Positions 52,323 through 60,807 of a stretch of DNA of 64,000 nucleotides are shown here, in pieces. Source of the DNA: DATAEK01 sp036258055 (lineage in GTDB: Bacteria > Acidobacteriota > Vicinamibacteria > Vicinamibacterales > 2-12-FULL-66-21); assembly GCA_036258055.1 (NCBI GenBank), contig DATAEK010000317.1, positions 1 through 64,000 on the forward strand, in the 5' to 3' direction. The translations under genes were made by a program, and so were the position numbers. How positions within the stretch are numbered: position 1 is the stretch's first letter; each line of letters begins with the position of its first letter. Below the pieces are notes generated by a model. That model did not search any database, was not told the origin of the DNA, and saw only the letters and a list, made by a program, of their open reading frames with translations.

Positions 52323-53843
52323 CTATCTCGAGAGGCCGGCCTGAACCGCGGCGGGATTGCTGGCGGCTTTCATCTCGGCACGCCCTCGGAGCGTTGCCGC
52401 GCCGATCGTCAGCACGAGCGTTCCGACGCAGAGCCACGCGAAGAGGTCGCCGGTTTTCGCGTACAGCGTCGACACGTGACCGATTGGTACCTGCGCGGTC
52501 ATCGTTCGATCGCCCTGAGCGAAGTAGTCAGAAACAGCCAGCACGCGCCCCCACGCGTCCACGGCGGTCGACAGACCGGATGCCGCCGGGCGAATCATCG
52601 GAACGCCGTTTTCAATCGCGCGAAAGATCGCCATCTGCGAATGGAGCGTCTTGATCGTCTTCCATTCGTTGGCGGGGATGATGAATAAATCCGCTGCACC
52701 TTGACCGGCTTGACGGATGAACTGTGGAAAATCTCCGTCGAAACAGATTGCACCTGCGAGCTTCCCCACTGGCGTGGCCACGACGCTCATGCGCCCATCG
52801 CCGACGCGCATGATGCTCTCTTCCCATCCCTGAACGGGATGGTTCTTGAGATACGAGCCGATCACGCGTCCGGCCGGATCGATCAGCACCAGTTTGTTCT
52901 CGAGCGGCAGCCGCTCGCCGGAATGGACGGTGGCCATCCCCATCGCGAGATAGACGTTCTCCTCGACAGCCAACCGCTGCGCTCGCGCGAGAAATGTCGA
53001 CTCGTCCTCGGCAAAGACCAGCAGATTCATCTCGGGCCAGACGACGAGCCGCGCGCCGGCGCGCGCTTCACGCCGGCTGCCGTCGAGAAACCAGTCGTGC
53101 AGGCGTGAGAGTTTCCCGTCGATCTGTGGCCGCTCGGTCGCGGACACGCGCCCTTCGGCGATGCGGGTCATCTCACCAGGAACGAACAGGTCGAGAGGAC
53201 GGTTCAGGGTGGCCGTCCGAATCGATGCGCCATCGGTCGGCGCCAGTGACAGGCGTGCCGCGCCACCGAGCAGGATCGCACCCAGTACCGCACCGCAGGC
53301 AAGCACGGGCGTGCGCACCGCGTTCCAGTCAAAGCCATGCGACCAGGCCGCATCAAAGACGGATGCGCACCACGCGAGGAGGAAACTGATACCCCAGATA
53401 CCGACGAACGCTGCCACCTGCATCAGCGAGAGGAAGCCGTACTGCGTATAGGCAATCGAGCCCCAGCTCGCGCCGGGTGTGAATCGCGATCGCAGGAACT
53501 CGACGGTCACCCAGGCCAGGGGAAAGACGAGCGTGGCGGTAATACCCTCGAGCCGGGGGGCGATCAGACGATCGACGACGAACGGTACGGCGGTCAAGGC
53601 GGCGATGAGCGCGAGAATCCCGAAATAGACGGGACCGCCGGCAGGGATGATGCCGCGGTTGCCGATGCCGAGCGCCACATAAAGCGTCAGCCACAGGACG
53701 ACTGCGCCCAGCGATGCAGGCATGAGTCGCGTGCCATGCAGCAGACAGACGAGGGCGATCCACGCAGCCGGCGGGATCGCGACGCGCGCGAGCACGCCCA
53801 GCAGCGATGCGCCCGTGACCAGAAAGACGATCGAACTCGCCAT
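52323..53843 (-). CDS. Apolipoprotein N-acyltransferase-like protein (Lnt/nitrilase fold)
   Basis: A 506-residue membrane enzyme: seven to eight helices in the first approximately 200 residues, a periplasmic carbon-nitrogen hydrolase domain and a C-terminal helix. The Glu-Lys-Cys triad is Glu271 (VVWPEMN), Lys333 (SYLKNHP) and Cys367 (GAICFDGDFPQ), close to E. coli Lnt numbering. Lnt N-acylates lipoproteins; some paralogues have other roles. ATG 53843 is supported by AGGAGG 7 nt upstream; the frame is open further up but without membrane character. It is divergent from the AraC regulator. Confidence 0.87.
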   Translation of the reverse strand: MASSIVFLVTGASLLGVLARVAIPPAAWIALVCLLHGTRLMPASLGAVVLWLTLYVALGIGNRGIIPAGGPVYFGILALIAALTAVPFVVDRLIAPRLEGITATLVFPLAWVTVEFLRSRFTPGASWGSIAYTQYGFLSLMQVAAFVGIWGISFLLAWCASVFDAAWSHGFDWNAVRTPVLACGAVLGAILLGGAARLSLAPTDGASIRTATLNRPLDLFVPGEMTRIAEGRVSATERPQIDGKLSRLHDWFLDGSRREARAGARLVVWPEMNLLVFAEDESTFLARAQRLAVEENVYLAMGMATVHSGERLPLENKLVLIDPAGRVIGSYLKNHPVQGWEESIMRVGDGRMSVVATPVGKLAGAICFDGDFPQFIRQAGQGAADLFIIPANEWKTIKTLHSQMAIFRAIENGVPMIRPAASGLSTAVDAWGRVLAVSDYFAQGDRTMTAQVPIGHVSTLYAKTGDLFAWLCVGTLVLTIGAATLRGRAEMKAASNPAAVQAGLSR

Positions 53844-53910
53844 CACAGCCCCTCCTGCTTGCCCCGGTTTGGGGATGGGGCCATCATGAAGCGAACGTGG
53901 GACAGCAACC

Positions 53911-54960
53911 ATGACTGTTGGCGCCAATCCGTTGACCGGACGCGCCACGTTGACGCCGCGCGGGTCAGGGTCGTCGTGGACCATGCCGGCCAACGACGTC
54001 CGCGCGCTCGCGAGTTCGCTGGACCGGCTCGGTTACGACGTCTCAGCCCTGCTCGCGGCCGTTGGTCTGGAGCACGTCGACCTCGGCAATCCGGACACGC
54101 GGATCCCGTGTGAGGCCCTCGGGGCGCTCATCGCGCGCGCGCAGCAATCGCGGTTCACGCCAAATCTCGCGCTCGCAATCGCGCTCACGACGCCAATCGG
54201 CACTTACCCGCTGCTCGATTACCTCGTGCTCACCTCCGACACCGTCGGCGCGGGCGTCAGCCAGCTCGCGCGTTATCAGCGGCTCATCGGCAACCCTGTC
54301 GTTCTAGACATTCAGGACGGTGCCGATCCGATCCGCGTGGAGATGATTGGGGCGCCCGCTCCGTTCAGCGTCGAGTTCGTCAGCTCGCTCATGGTGCTGC
54401 ATTTCCGGGCAGAGACTGGCGGACGCTTTGCGGCCACGTCGGTCGACTTCCGCCATCAGCCGGACGACGTCGTGGCCTTTGAACAGGCGCTGGCCTGCCC
54501 AGTCCACGCGAAGAGCGATTGGAATGGCGTCAGCATCCCGGAGGAGTCGTGGAGACTTCCGCTACGCCGAGGCGATCCGGTGTTGCGAGGGGTCCTCGAG
54601 TCCCGGGCTGAGGATGTGCTCGCCCGGCTGCCGCAACGAACTGGCCTCGCGCACGACGTGCAGCGCGCGCTCACGTCGAGGGTTGCGGGGGGCGATACCC
54701 GCATCGAAACCATCGCGCGCGAGCTCGCGGTCTCGACCCGGACACTGCAGCGTCGGCTCGGTGCCGAGGGGGTTTCGTATCAGGAACTGCTCGACGAGGC
54801 GCGCAAGGAAGCCGCCGGACGCTACATCCACGAACCGACGCTGGCGATTGGCGAAATCGCGTACCTCGTCGGCTACTCGGAACCGGCGGCGTTCCATCGC
54901 GCGTTCAAGCGGTGGTACGGCGCGACACCCGACGAGTTCCGGAAGTCAGTGCGACGCTAG
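53911..54960 (+). CDS. AraC-family transcriptional regulator
   Basis: A 349-residue regulator. Residues about 30-220 are an Arabinose_bd-like sensor domain (LDRLGYDVSALLAAVGL). The C-terminal double helix-turn-helix shows ETIARELAVSTRTLQRRL, and IGEIAYLVGYSEPAAFHRAFKRW is the second helix-turn-helix signature. An ATG at 53983 could be the true start, since family similarity begins near it; the earlier ATG is kept as the longest plausible frame. It is divergent from the Lnt-like gene with 67 bp between starts. Its effector is unknown. Confidence 0.9.
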   Translation: MTVGANPLTGRATLTPRGSGSSWTMPANDVRALASSLDRLGYDVSALLAAVGLEHVDLGNPDTRIPCEALGALIARAQQSRFTPNLALAIALTTPIGTYPLLDYLVLTSDTVGAGVSQLARYQRLIGNPVVLDIQDGADPIRVEMIGAPAPFSVEFVSSLMVLHFRAETGGRFAATSVDFRHQPDDVVAFEQALACPVHAKSDWNGVSIPEESWRLPLRRGDPVLRGVLESRAEDVLARLPQRTGLAHDVQRALTSRVAGGDTRIETIARELAVSTRTLQRRLGAEGVSYQELLDEARKEAAGRYIHEPTLAIGEIAYLVGYSEPAAFHRAFKRWYGATPDEFRKSVRR

Positions 54961-54995
54961 CGCGATGCCGTCAGATGTGTCAGGCGCGCCACGGC

Positions 54996-57524
54996 TCATT
55001 CGCACCGAAGCGCGCGAATGGGATCGATCGCCGTCGCGCGACGAACGGGGAGCGCGCTCGCGCCGAGCGCGGCCAGCACCACCAGCGCAGCCGCGGCCGC
55101 GATCGTCGGCCAGTCCGTCGGCTCCACGCCGAACAGCTGACTGCCGATCGCGCTGCCAAGCAGCCACACCGACGGCAGCCCGATCAGGACACCGCACCCC
55201 AGCATCAGCGCCGTGTCCCGAAGAATCAGCCAGATCGCCGACGCACGGGTCGCGCCGAGTGCGACTCTAATGCCGATTTCGCGCGTGCGATTCGCCACGA
55301 CGAACGATATCACGCCGTAGACTCCCACGACGGCCAGTAGAATTGCGAGACCGGCGAACGCGGTCGCGAGCATCGCGAGCAGCCGCTCGTTCGCGAGCAG
55401 TCGATCGATCTGATCGTCAACCGTGGTCATCCGGGAAATCGGAAGTGTCGGATCGACCGACCGCACGACCGATCGAATCGTGGCAAAGGCCGACTGCGGC
55501 GCAACGCGCGTCCGAATCCAGAAGCCGCCGCCGCCCATCGACGTCTCGAACATCGGGAAGAACGCCTGATCGTCGGTTTGACGGATCCCGCGGTAGCTGA
55601 ACGTCTTGACGACGCCGACAATCGTGACGGTCGTACGGGTGTCCGGCTGATTGCCGAGACCGAGACGTGCGCCGATCGGGCTGGCGTCGCCGAAGTAGCG
55701 GCGCGCGAGGCTCTCGTTGATGATCGCGGAGCGGAACGGGAAGTCCTCGCTCTTCTCGATGGCGATCACCTCGGCGTCGTCGCGCGCGTCATGCTCGGTG
55801 AAATCCCTCCCGGCGAGGATCGGCACGCCCAGCGTGTCGAAGAAACCCGGGCTGATGGCGTTGCAGTGGACGACGCGGTCGGTGACGATTCGCCGCCCCG
55901 CGTCAATCGTGATCGGCTGATTCCAGCTGCCCCCGGCAAGAAGCTCTGCGACCGAAATCGACGCCTTCTCCACCTCCGGAAGCGCCCGAAATCTGTCGAG
56001 CAGCGTGTGCATCAGCCGTGAGGCTCGCGGCGCGTCGTATCCACTCCGGGCGGCGTCGATTCGCAGCAGAATCGTGTTCGCTGTCGCGAACCCGGGCCCT
56101 TGTGCTCGCAGGCTGGACAGCGTGCGCACGAAGAGGCCAGCCCCGATCAGGAGCACGAGCGCCAGCGCAATCTGCCCGACGACGAGCACTTTTCGCAGGC
56201 CGAGGCCGCCGCTGACGGCGGAGGACTCCTCCTTCAAGGCCAGCGACGGCTGCGCGCGGGCGGCGCGGAATGCAGGCGCCAGGCTGAAGAGCACCGCCGT
56301 CACCAGCGCCGCCAACAACGCGAAGCCGAAGACGCGAGGATTGATGGCCGTGTCGAGATCGACGCCCGATACCCCGGACGGCAGGAACGACAACAACACC
56401 CGGACGACGAACGGGGCAAAGAGCAGACCCAGGAAAGCCCCGCCGATCGCGAGGATCGCGCTCTGAACCAGCAGTTCCCGTACGATGCGGCCGCGCGAGG
56501 CGCCCAGCGCGAGACGAAGTGCGGTTTCCCGGCGCCGCGCGAAACCGCGGGCCAGGTAGAGGTTTGCGACGTTCACGCACGACAGCACCAGCACGATTGC
56601 TGTCGCGCCGAGAAGGACGAGCAGCGGCTGCTCCAGACGTCCCCGGAGATCGGACCGGCCGCTTCCCGCGGGGATCAAGGCGAGCGACGACGCGAGAAAC
56701 CGTTGCTGCTGATCGCCGGTCACCTTCGGCCAGTCCTCGCGCCTCGTGTCCGAGTCGAGCATCGCTTTGAACCAGGGCTGAAGCGCCGTCTGTGCCTGCT
56801 CGCGGGACATGCCGGGCCTGAGTCGTCCGAAGACGTGGAGCCATCGGCCTCGCCGGTCCTCGAGCCAGTCGAAATCCGGCGTCGCTTCCCGCTTCATCAT
56901 CGTCGGGATCCAGATCGCCGGCACCGCGCCCCAGTCGATACCGTGAAACCCGGCCTCCGCGACACCAACGATCGTCATCGGATGTGTGTTGATCAGAACC
57001 GTGCGACCCACGATGTCGGCGCGTTCGCCCAGATGCGTTCGCCAGTAGTCGAATGAGACGACAACGACCGGATGCTCACCGCGCCGCTCGTCGTCGGACT
57101 CGGTGATCAGCCGGCCCATCCACGGCCGCACACCGAGCACCGAGAAATACGAGCCGGTCACAATCTCGGCGCCCACCGGCTCGGCGCTGTTCTCGAACGC
57201 GAGGTTCACGGCGGTCGGCGCCCGGCCGAAGACGCCATCGAAGACGTCCGTGCCGTCCCGCAAGTCGCGGTAGAAGGGGTACGACATCAGGTTGTCGCTG
57301 CCCCACCCATGTCCGACGAATGAGCCGCGCCAGTCCAGCAGGACCAGCCGCTCAGGTTCACGCACAGGCAGCTGTCGGAAAAGGGCCTGGTCGACCAGCG
57401 AAAAAATCGCGGCGTTGGCGCCGACGCCGAGTCCGATGGACAAGAGCGCCGTGACCGCAAACCCGCGATCCCTCAACAGTCCTCGCAAGCCTAGATGCAC
57501 TTCGCGGCCAAAGGTGCTGAACAT
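54996..57524 (-). CDS. ADOP-family FtsX-like permease without prefix domain
   Basis: An 842-residue inner-membrane protein. It begins directly with a membrane segment (GFAVTALLSIGLGVGANAAIF), without the helical prefix of the other two ADOPs. Two MacB-like cores and FtsX modules follow, ending SAIGSQLFGVEPTDW and ALGASALPVRRATAIDPIRALR. TATAAT (57537-57532) lies only 7 nt before ATG 57524, so it is probably transcribed alone and leaderless. No PadR precedes it. Function is unknown beyond a MacB-like mechanotransmission fold. Confidence 0.87.
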   Translation of the reverse strand: MFSTFGREVHLGLRGLLRDRGFAVTALLSIGLGVGANAAIFSLVDQALFRQLPVREPERLVLLDWRGSFVGHGWGSDNLMSYPFYRDLRDGTDVFDGVFGRAPTAVNLAFENSAEPVGAEIVTGSYFSVLGVRPWMGRLITESDDERRGEHPVVVVSFDYWRTHLGERADIVGRTVLINTHPMTIVGVAEAGFHGIDWGAVPAIWIPTMMKREATPDFDWLEDRRGRWLHVFGRLRPGMSREQAQTALQPWFKAMLDSDTRREDWPKVTGDQQQRFLASSLALIPAGSGRSDLRGRLEQPLLVLLGATAIVLVLSCVNVANLYLARGFARRRETALRLALGASRGRIVRELLVQSAILAIGGAFLGLLFAPFVVRVLLSFLPSGVSGVDLDTAINPRVFGFALLAALVTAVLFSLAPAFRAARAQPSLALKEESSAVSGGLGLRKVLVVGQIALALVLLIGAGLFVRTLSSLRAQGPGFATANTILLRIDAARSGYDAPRASRLMHTLLDRFRALPEVEKASISVAELLAGGSWNQPITIDAGRRIVTDRVVHCNAISPGFFDTLGVPILAGRDFTEHDARDDAEVIAIEKSEDFPFRSAIINESLARRYFGDASPIGARLGLGNQPDTRTTVTIVGVVKTFSYRGIRQTDDQAFFPMFETSMGGGGFWIRTRVAPQSAFATIRSVVRSVDPTLPISRMTTVDDQIDRLLANERLLAMLATAFAGLAILLAVVGVYGVISFVVANRTREIGIRVALGATRASAIWLILRDTALMLGCGVLIGLPSVWLLGSAIGSQLFGVEPTDWPTIAAAAALVVLAALGASALPVRRATAIDPIRALRCE

Positions 57525-57531
57525 GTCTGGG

Positions 57532-57537
57532 ATTATA
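57532..57537 (-). promoter_or_regulatory. Perfect -10 hexamer next to the ADOP start
   Basis: TATAAT on the minus strand ends 7 nt before the ATG at 57524. Transcription starting at the usual distance would begin at or within a base or two of the start codon. No good -35 is seen. Confidence 0.45.
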
Positions 57538-57568
57538 CGAGTGGCGGGACGAGACGGTTGAAGACAAT

Positions 57569-57598
57569 CGCCGGTGGCTTCGAGTTGAACCGCCGGCG
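57569..57598 (-). terminator. Candidate hairpin terminator after the 57612 ADOP
   Basis: CGCCGG (57569-57574) pairs with CCGGCG (57593-57598), with two further pairs beyond a mismatch and a 12-base loop. It follows the 57612 stop in the direction of transcription. Downstream minus-strand sequence ATTGTCTTC is only partly T-rich. It also lies upstream of the next ADOP promoter. Confidence 0.4.
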
Positions 57599-57611
57599 AC
57601 CATGGACCCCC

Positions 57612-60338
57612 TCACTCCTGCCGCAACGCGACGATCGGATCGACCCGCGCTGCATGCCGGGCTGGCAGCCACGCGGCCGCGATTGCGACGCCGAGCAGGA
57701 GCGCGGCCGCGGCGGCGAACGAGGATGGATCGAACGCCGTCAATCCGAACAACATGCGCGAAAGCGCATGCGAAACGACACCGGACAACGCGAGGCCGAT
57801 GGCCAGCCCCGCGCCCACTACCACGAGGCTGTCCGACAGCACGAGGCGCTCCAGTCCTGAAGGCGTGGCGCCCAGTGCGAGCCGCACGCCGAACTCGGTC
57901 TGGCGCCTCATGACCGCGTAGGCAAGAAGGCCGTAGAGACCGACCGCGGCCAGCAGCATGGCCATGACGCCGAAAACGCTCGAGAGCAGCGCCACGAGCG
58001 ATTCCTGGCGCGTCGCGAGCGCCACCCGATCTGCCAGCGTCTCCACCTCGAGCAACGGCATCGTCTGATCCACTTCGCGGGCGAGCTGACCGATCGACGA
58101 AATCAGGGATCGCGGGTCGGCAGTGGCCCGCACGATCAGAGTCATCTGCCCGCGGCCAGTCGGTATCTTGGCGTACGTCCCGTAGGCCACCGGCTGGACG
58201 GCCTCGCGCAACGCTCGATCCCTGACGTTGCCGCTGACACCGACGATTTCCACGACAGGACGCGGCCGGCCGTTGGGCAGCATGAACGTCCGGCCGATCG
58301 CGGACGCTGAATCGCCGAAGAACCGGCGGGCCATGGTGTCATTGATGACCACGCGGAACGGCGCCGACGGTCGATCGTCAGACACCTGGAGATCACGGCC
58401 TGCCAGCAACGGCACGCCAAGTGCGTCGAAGTAATCCGGGTACACCTGCATGAGCGCTACGCGCATGTCTTCACCCGGCTGGGGAACGTATCCGGCAATC
58501 TCGACTGGCGCTCCGACACCGTATTCCGCGCTGAGCGGCATCGATCCAGACAGGCTCGCGGCACGGACCCCCTGAAGGCCCCGCACTCGACGCAGCACCT
58601 GGTCGTAAATCTGCCGGAGCCGGGGCTCGTTGTCGCGCTTCTGATTGCTGCCCGCCGGTTCGAGTCTCAACGTCAACACATGCTCCTGATCCATGCCGAG
58701 ATCGAGGGAGCGCAGGTTCAGCAGCGTCCGGACGAAGAGCGCGGCCGATACGAGGAGAACAACCGAGATTGCCACCTGCAGGCTCACCAGCGAACCGCGC
58801 AGACCGAAGCGGCGGCCGCCAGGCGCGAGGCCTCGGCTGCTGTCTTTGAGCGCCTCGTTCGTGTCCAGATGCGAGGCGCGAAGAGCGGGGGCGAGGCCGA
58901 AGACAATACCGGTCAGGAGCGACACGACGAACGTGAACGCGAACACCCGCGCATCGGGACGCGTCGCGAGCGCGACGCTCCCGCCGTCAACGAGCAGAGT
59001 GCCGAGCGACTGACTGGTCCAGACGGCGAGCAGCAGGCCGAGCGCTCCCCCGAGGATCGCCAGCAGCACGCTTTCGGTCAGGAGTTGCCGCACGAGGCGA
59101 AGCCGCCCGGCGCCCAGCGACACCCGAACGGCCATTTCGCGCTGACGCGCCGCCGCCCGCGCCAGCAGCAGGTTCGCCACGTTGGCGCAGGAGATCGTGA
59201 GGACGAGGAGAACCGCACCCATCAGCACCAGAAGCGGCCGCGAGAAGCGCTGACGCAGCGCGGAGACGCCGCGACCACCGGATTCAATGTCGAGCACCCG
59301 TGGCCCCATCATCTTGCCTTTGGCGCCAGAGGACCGGATCAACTCGTCGACCAGCGGCTGGAAACGCGCCTGAATCTCGGCACGTGCGCGTGCATGGTCG
59401 ACGCCTGGACGCCGGCGTCCCATGAGATCGAGCCACAGATCGCCGTCGGCGGCGCGAAGACGCCCGCCATTCGGCTCGAGCATGAGCGCCGGCTCCATCG
59501 AGATGGGAACGGTCACGTCGATGCTGTCGCCGACCTGCGTGCCGAAGAACCCGGGCGCGGACACGCCAACGATCGTGAACGGCAGACCGTTCAACCCGAT
59601 CGTTCGGCCGACGACATTCGGATCCTGGCCGAAGGCTCGACTCCAATAACCGTGGCTCAGCACGGCGACCGCGCCCGTCCCCGGTGCGCCATCATCGTCG
59701 GGCAACAGCGTGCGCCCGACGATCGCGGGCACACCCAGGACCTCGTAGTAGCTGCCTGACGCCATCAGACCGCGTGCGGTTGGATACGAGACCTGGCCGG
59801 CCTGCACGCTGAATCGGGTGACCGATGCGGCCAGCACGCCGGCCAGACTCTCGCTGCCCCGTTCCATCTGTCGGAACATACGATAGGAAAACGTACGCAT
59901 CGGCCCGCCGCGCGGGGTGGTCATGGAGAACGTGACGAGCTCGTCCGGGTTCCGGACGGGCAGGGAGCGAAGCAGAACGACATCGAGGAGATTGAAGATG
60001 GCGGCGTTCGCGCCGATTCCAATCGCCAGTGACAGGACGGCCGTCGCTGTGACCGCCGGTGACCGCCGCAGCCAGCGAAGGCCGTAGCTGACGTCGGCAC
60101 GAAGCTCATCGAGATACTGAGTCCCGCGCGCCTCGCGTCCCTCTTCCGCCCACTTCGCGGGATCGCCCAGCTCACGCCGCGCCCGTGATTGAGCGACAGA
60201 CGGCGACAGACCCTGAGCGATCAAATCGTCGGTGCGTTCAGCGAGATGAAACTGGAGGTCATCGTCGATCTCACGCTCGACTCGAGCGCGAAACACGAGC
60301 GCCCGCAGAAGGGATCCCAGTCGGCCGAGATACCTCAT
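57612..60338 (-). CDS. ADOP-family FtsX-like permease (prefix-domain type)
   Basis: A 908-residue inner-membrane protein. ATG 60338 overlaps the padR stop by 4 nt (ATGA); the frame upstream lies inside padR. Residues 1-75 are the helical prefix domain (VEREIDDDLQFHLAERTDDL). The first FtsX helix is TATAVLSLAIGIGANAAIF, and the second module ends GVAIAAAWLPARHAARVDPIVALR. It is translationally coupled to PadR, a stronger link than the 25-bp gap of the other pair. The substrate is unknown. Confidence 0.88.
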   Translation of the reverse strand: MRYLGRLGSLLRALVFRARVEREIDDDLQFHLAERTDDLIAQGLSPSVAQSRARRELGDPAKWAEEGREARGTQYLDELRADVSYGLRWLRRSPAVTATAVLSLAIGIGANAAIFNLLDVVLLRSLPVRNPDELVTFSMTTPRGGPMRTFSYRMFRQMERGSESLAGVLAASVTRFSVQAGQVSYPTARGLMASGSYYEVLGVPAIVGRTLLPDDDGAPGTGAVAVLSHGYWSRAFGQDPNVVGRTIGLNGLPFTIVGVSAPGFFGTQVGDSIDVTVPISMEPALMLEPNGGRLRAADGDLWLDLMGRRRPGVDHARARAEIQARFQPLVDELIRSSGAKGKMMGPRVLDIESGGRGVSALRQRFSRPLLVLMGAVLLVLTISCANVANLLLARAAARQREMAVRVSLGAGRLRLVRQLLTESVLLAILGGALGLLLAVWTSQSLGTLLVDGGSVALATRPDARVFAFTFVVSLLTGIVFGLAPALRASHLDTNEALKDSSRGLAPGGRRFGLRGSLVSLQVAISVVLLVSAALFVRTLLNLRSLDLGMDQEHVLTLRLEPAGSNQKRDNEPRLRQIYDQVLRRVRGLQGVRAASLSGSMPLSAEYGVGAPVEIAGYVPQPGEDMRVALMQVYPDYFDALGVPLLAGRDLQVSDDRPSAPFRVVINDTMARRFFGDSASAIGRTFMLPNGRPRPVVEIVGVSGNVRDRALREAVQPVAYGTYAKIPTGRGQMTLIVRATADPRSLISSIGQLAREVDQTMPLLEVETLADRVALATRQESLVALLSSVFGVMAMLLAAVGLYGLLAYAVMRRQTEFGVRLALGATPSGLERLVLSDSLVVVGAGLAIGLALSGVVSHALSRMLFGLTAFDPSSFAAAAALLLGVAIAAAWLPARHAARVDPIVALRQE

Positions 60339-60676
60339 ACGTCCTCCGGTGCCGCGCGCAGGACGAGCGCAATCGCCGCGGATAGCCGCGCCCAGTACGC
60401 GACCTCTTCGTTCAGCCGCCGCCGGCCCGCCGGGGTCAGCCGGTAGAACTTCGCGCGCCGGCGATTGTCCGATTCGCCCCACTCCCAGGCGACGAGGCCC
60501 TGGTGCTCGAGCCGGTACAGCGCCGGATAGAGCGATCCCTGCTGAATCTGCAGCTTGTCGCGCGACATCTGCTGGATCCGGAGCAGCACGCCGTACCCGT
60601 GCAGGGGTCCCAGCGAAATCGCTTTGAGGATCAGAAGGTCGAGCGTGCCCTGCAGAAGCTCGGTGGTACTCGCCAC
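60335..60676 (-). CDS. PadR-family transcriptional regulator
   Basis: A 113-residue winged-helix regulator with LLQGTLDLLILKAISLGPLHGYGVLLRIQQ, quoted in part as LLQGTLDLLILKAI, then the wing QGSLYPALYRLEHQGLVAW and RRAKFYRLTPAGRRRL. It is the common short PadR type. It overlaps the ADOP gene by 4 nt. Upstream lies a perfect 8+8 inverted repeat (60768-60790) shared with the divergent radical SAM promoter, so it may control both directions. Confidence 0.93.
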   Translation of the reverse strand: MASTTELLQGTLDLLILKAISLGPLHGYGVLLRIQQMSRDKLQIQQGSLYPALYRLEHQGLVAWEWGESDNRRRAKFYRLTPAGRRRLNEEVAYWARLSAAIALVLRAAPEDV

Positions 60677-60767
60677 ACGCGTTCTCCTAGAATCACCAGG
60701 AGAGGCTACGGTGGCTTTCCCAGGATGTCAACGAGCGCATCGCCGGACGGCTCCACGTTATCTGGAC

Positions 60768-60790
60768 ATAACTTTACAATGCAAAGTTAT
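60768..60790. promoter_or_regulatory. Inverted-repeat operator between padR and radical SAM gene
   Basis: ATAACTTT (60768-60775) is exactly complementary to AAAGTTAT (60783-60790) across 7 bases. TATC at 60759-60762 and GATA at 60795-60798 extend the symmetry loosely. It overlaps the -35 box of the plus-strand promoter. On the minus strand TTTGCA, a 17-base spacer and GATAAC form a weaker promoter for padR. PadR binding is inferred. Confidence 0.6.
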
Positions 60791-60802
60791 CGTTGATACA
60801 AT
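60773..60802 (+). promoter_or_regulatory. Sigma70-like promoter of the radical SAM gene
   Basis: TTTACA (60773-60778) and TACAAT (60797-60802) are separated by 18 bases and each match five of six consensus positions. The expected start of transcription, near 60808, coincides with the ATG at 60808, indicating a leaderless mRNA. Confidence 0.6.
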
Positions 60803-60807
60803 GGCCT

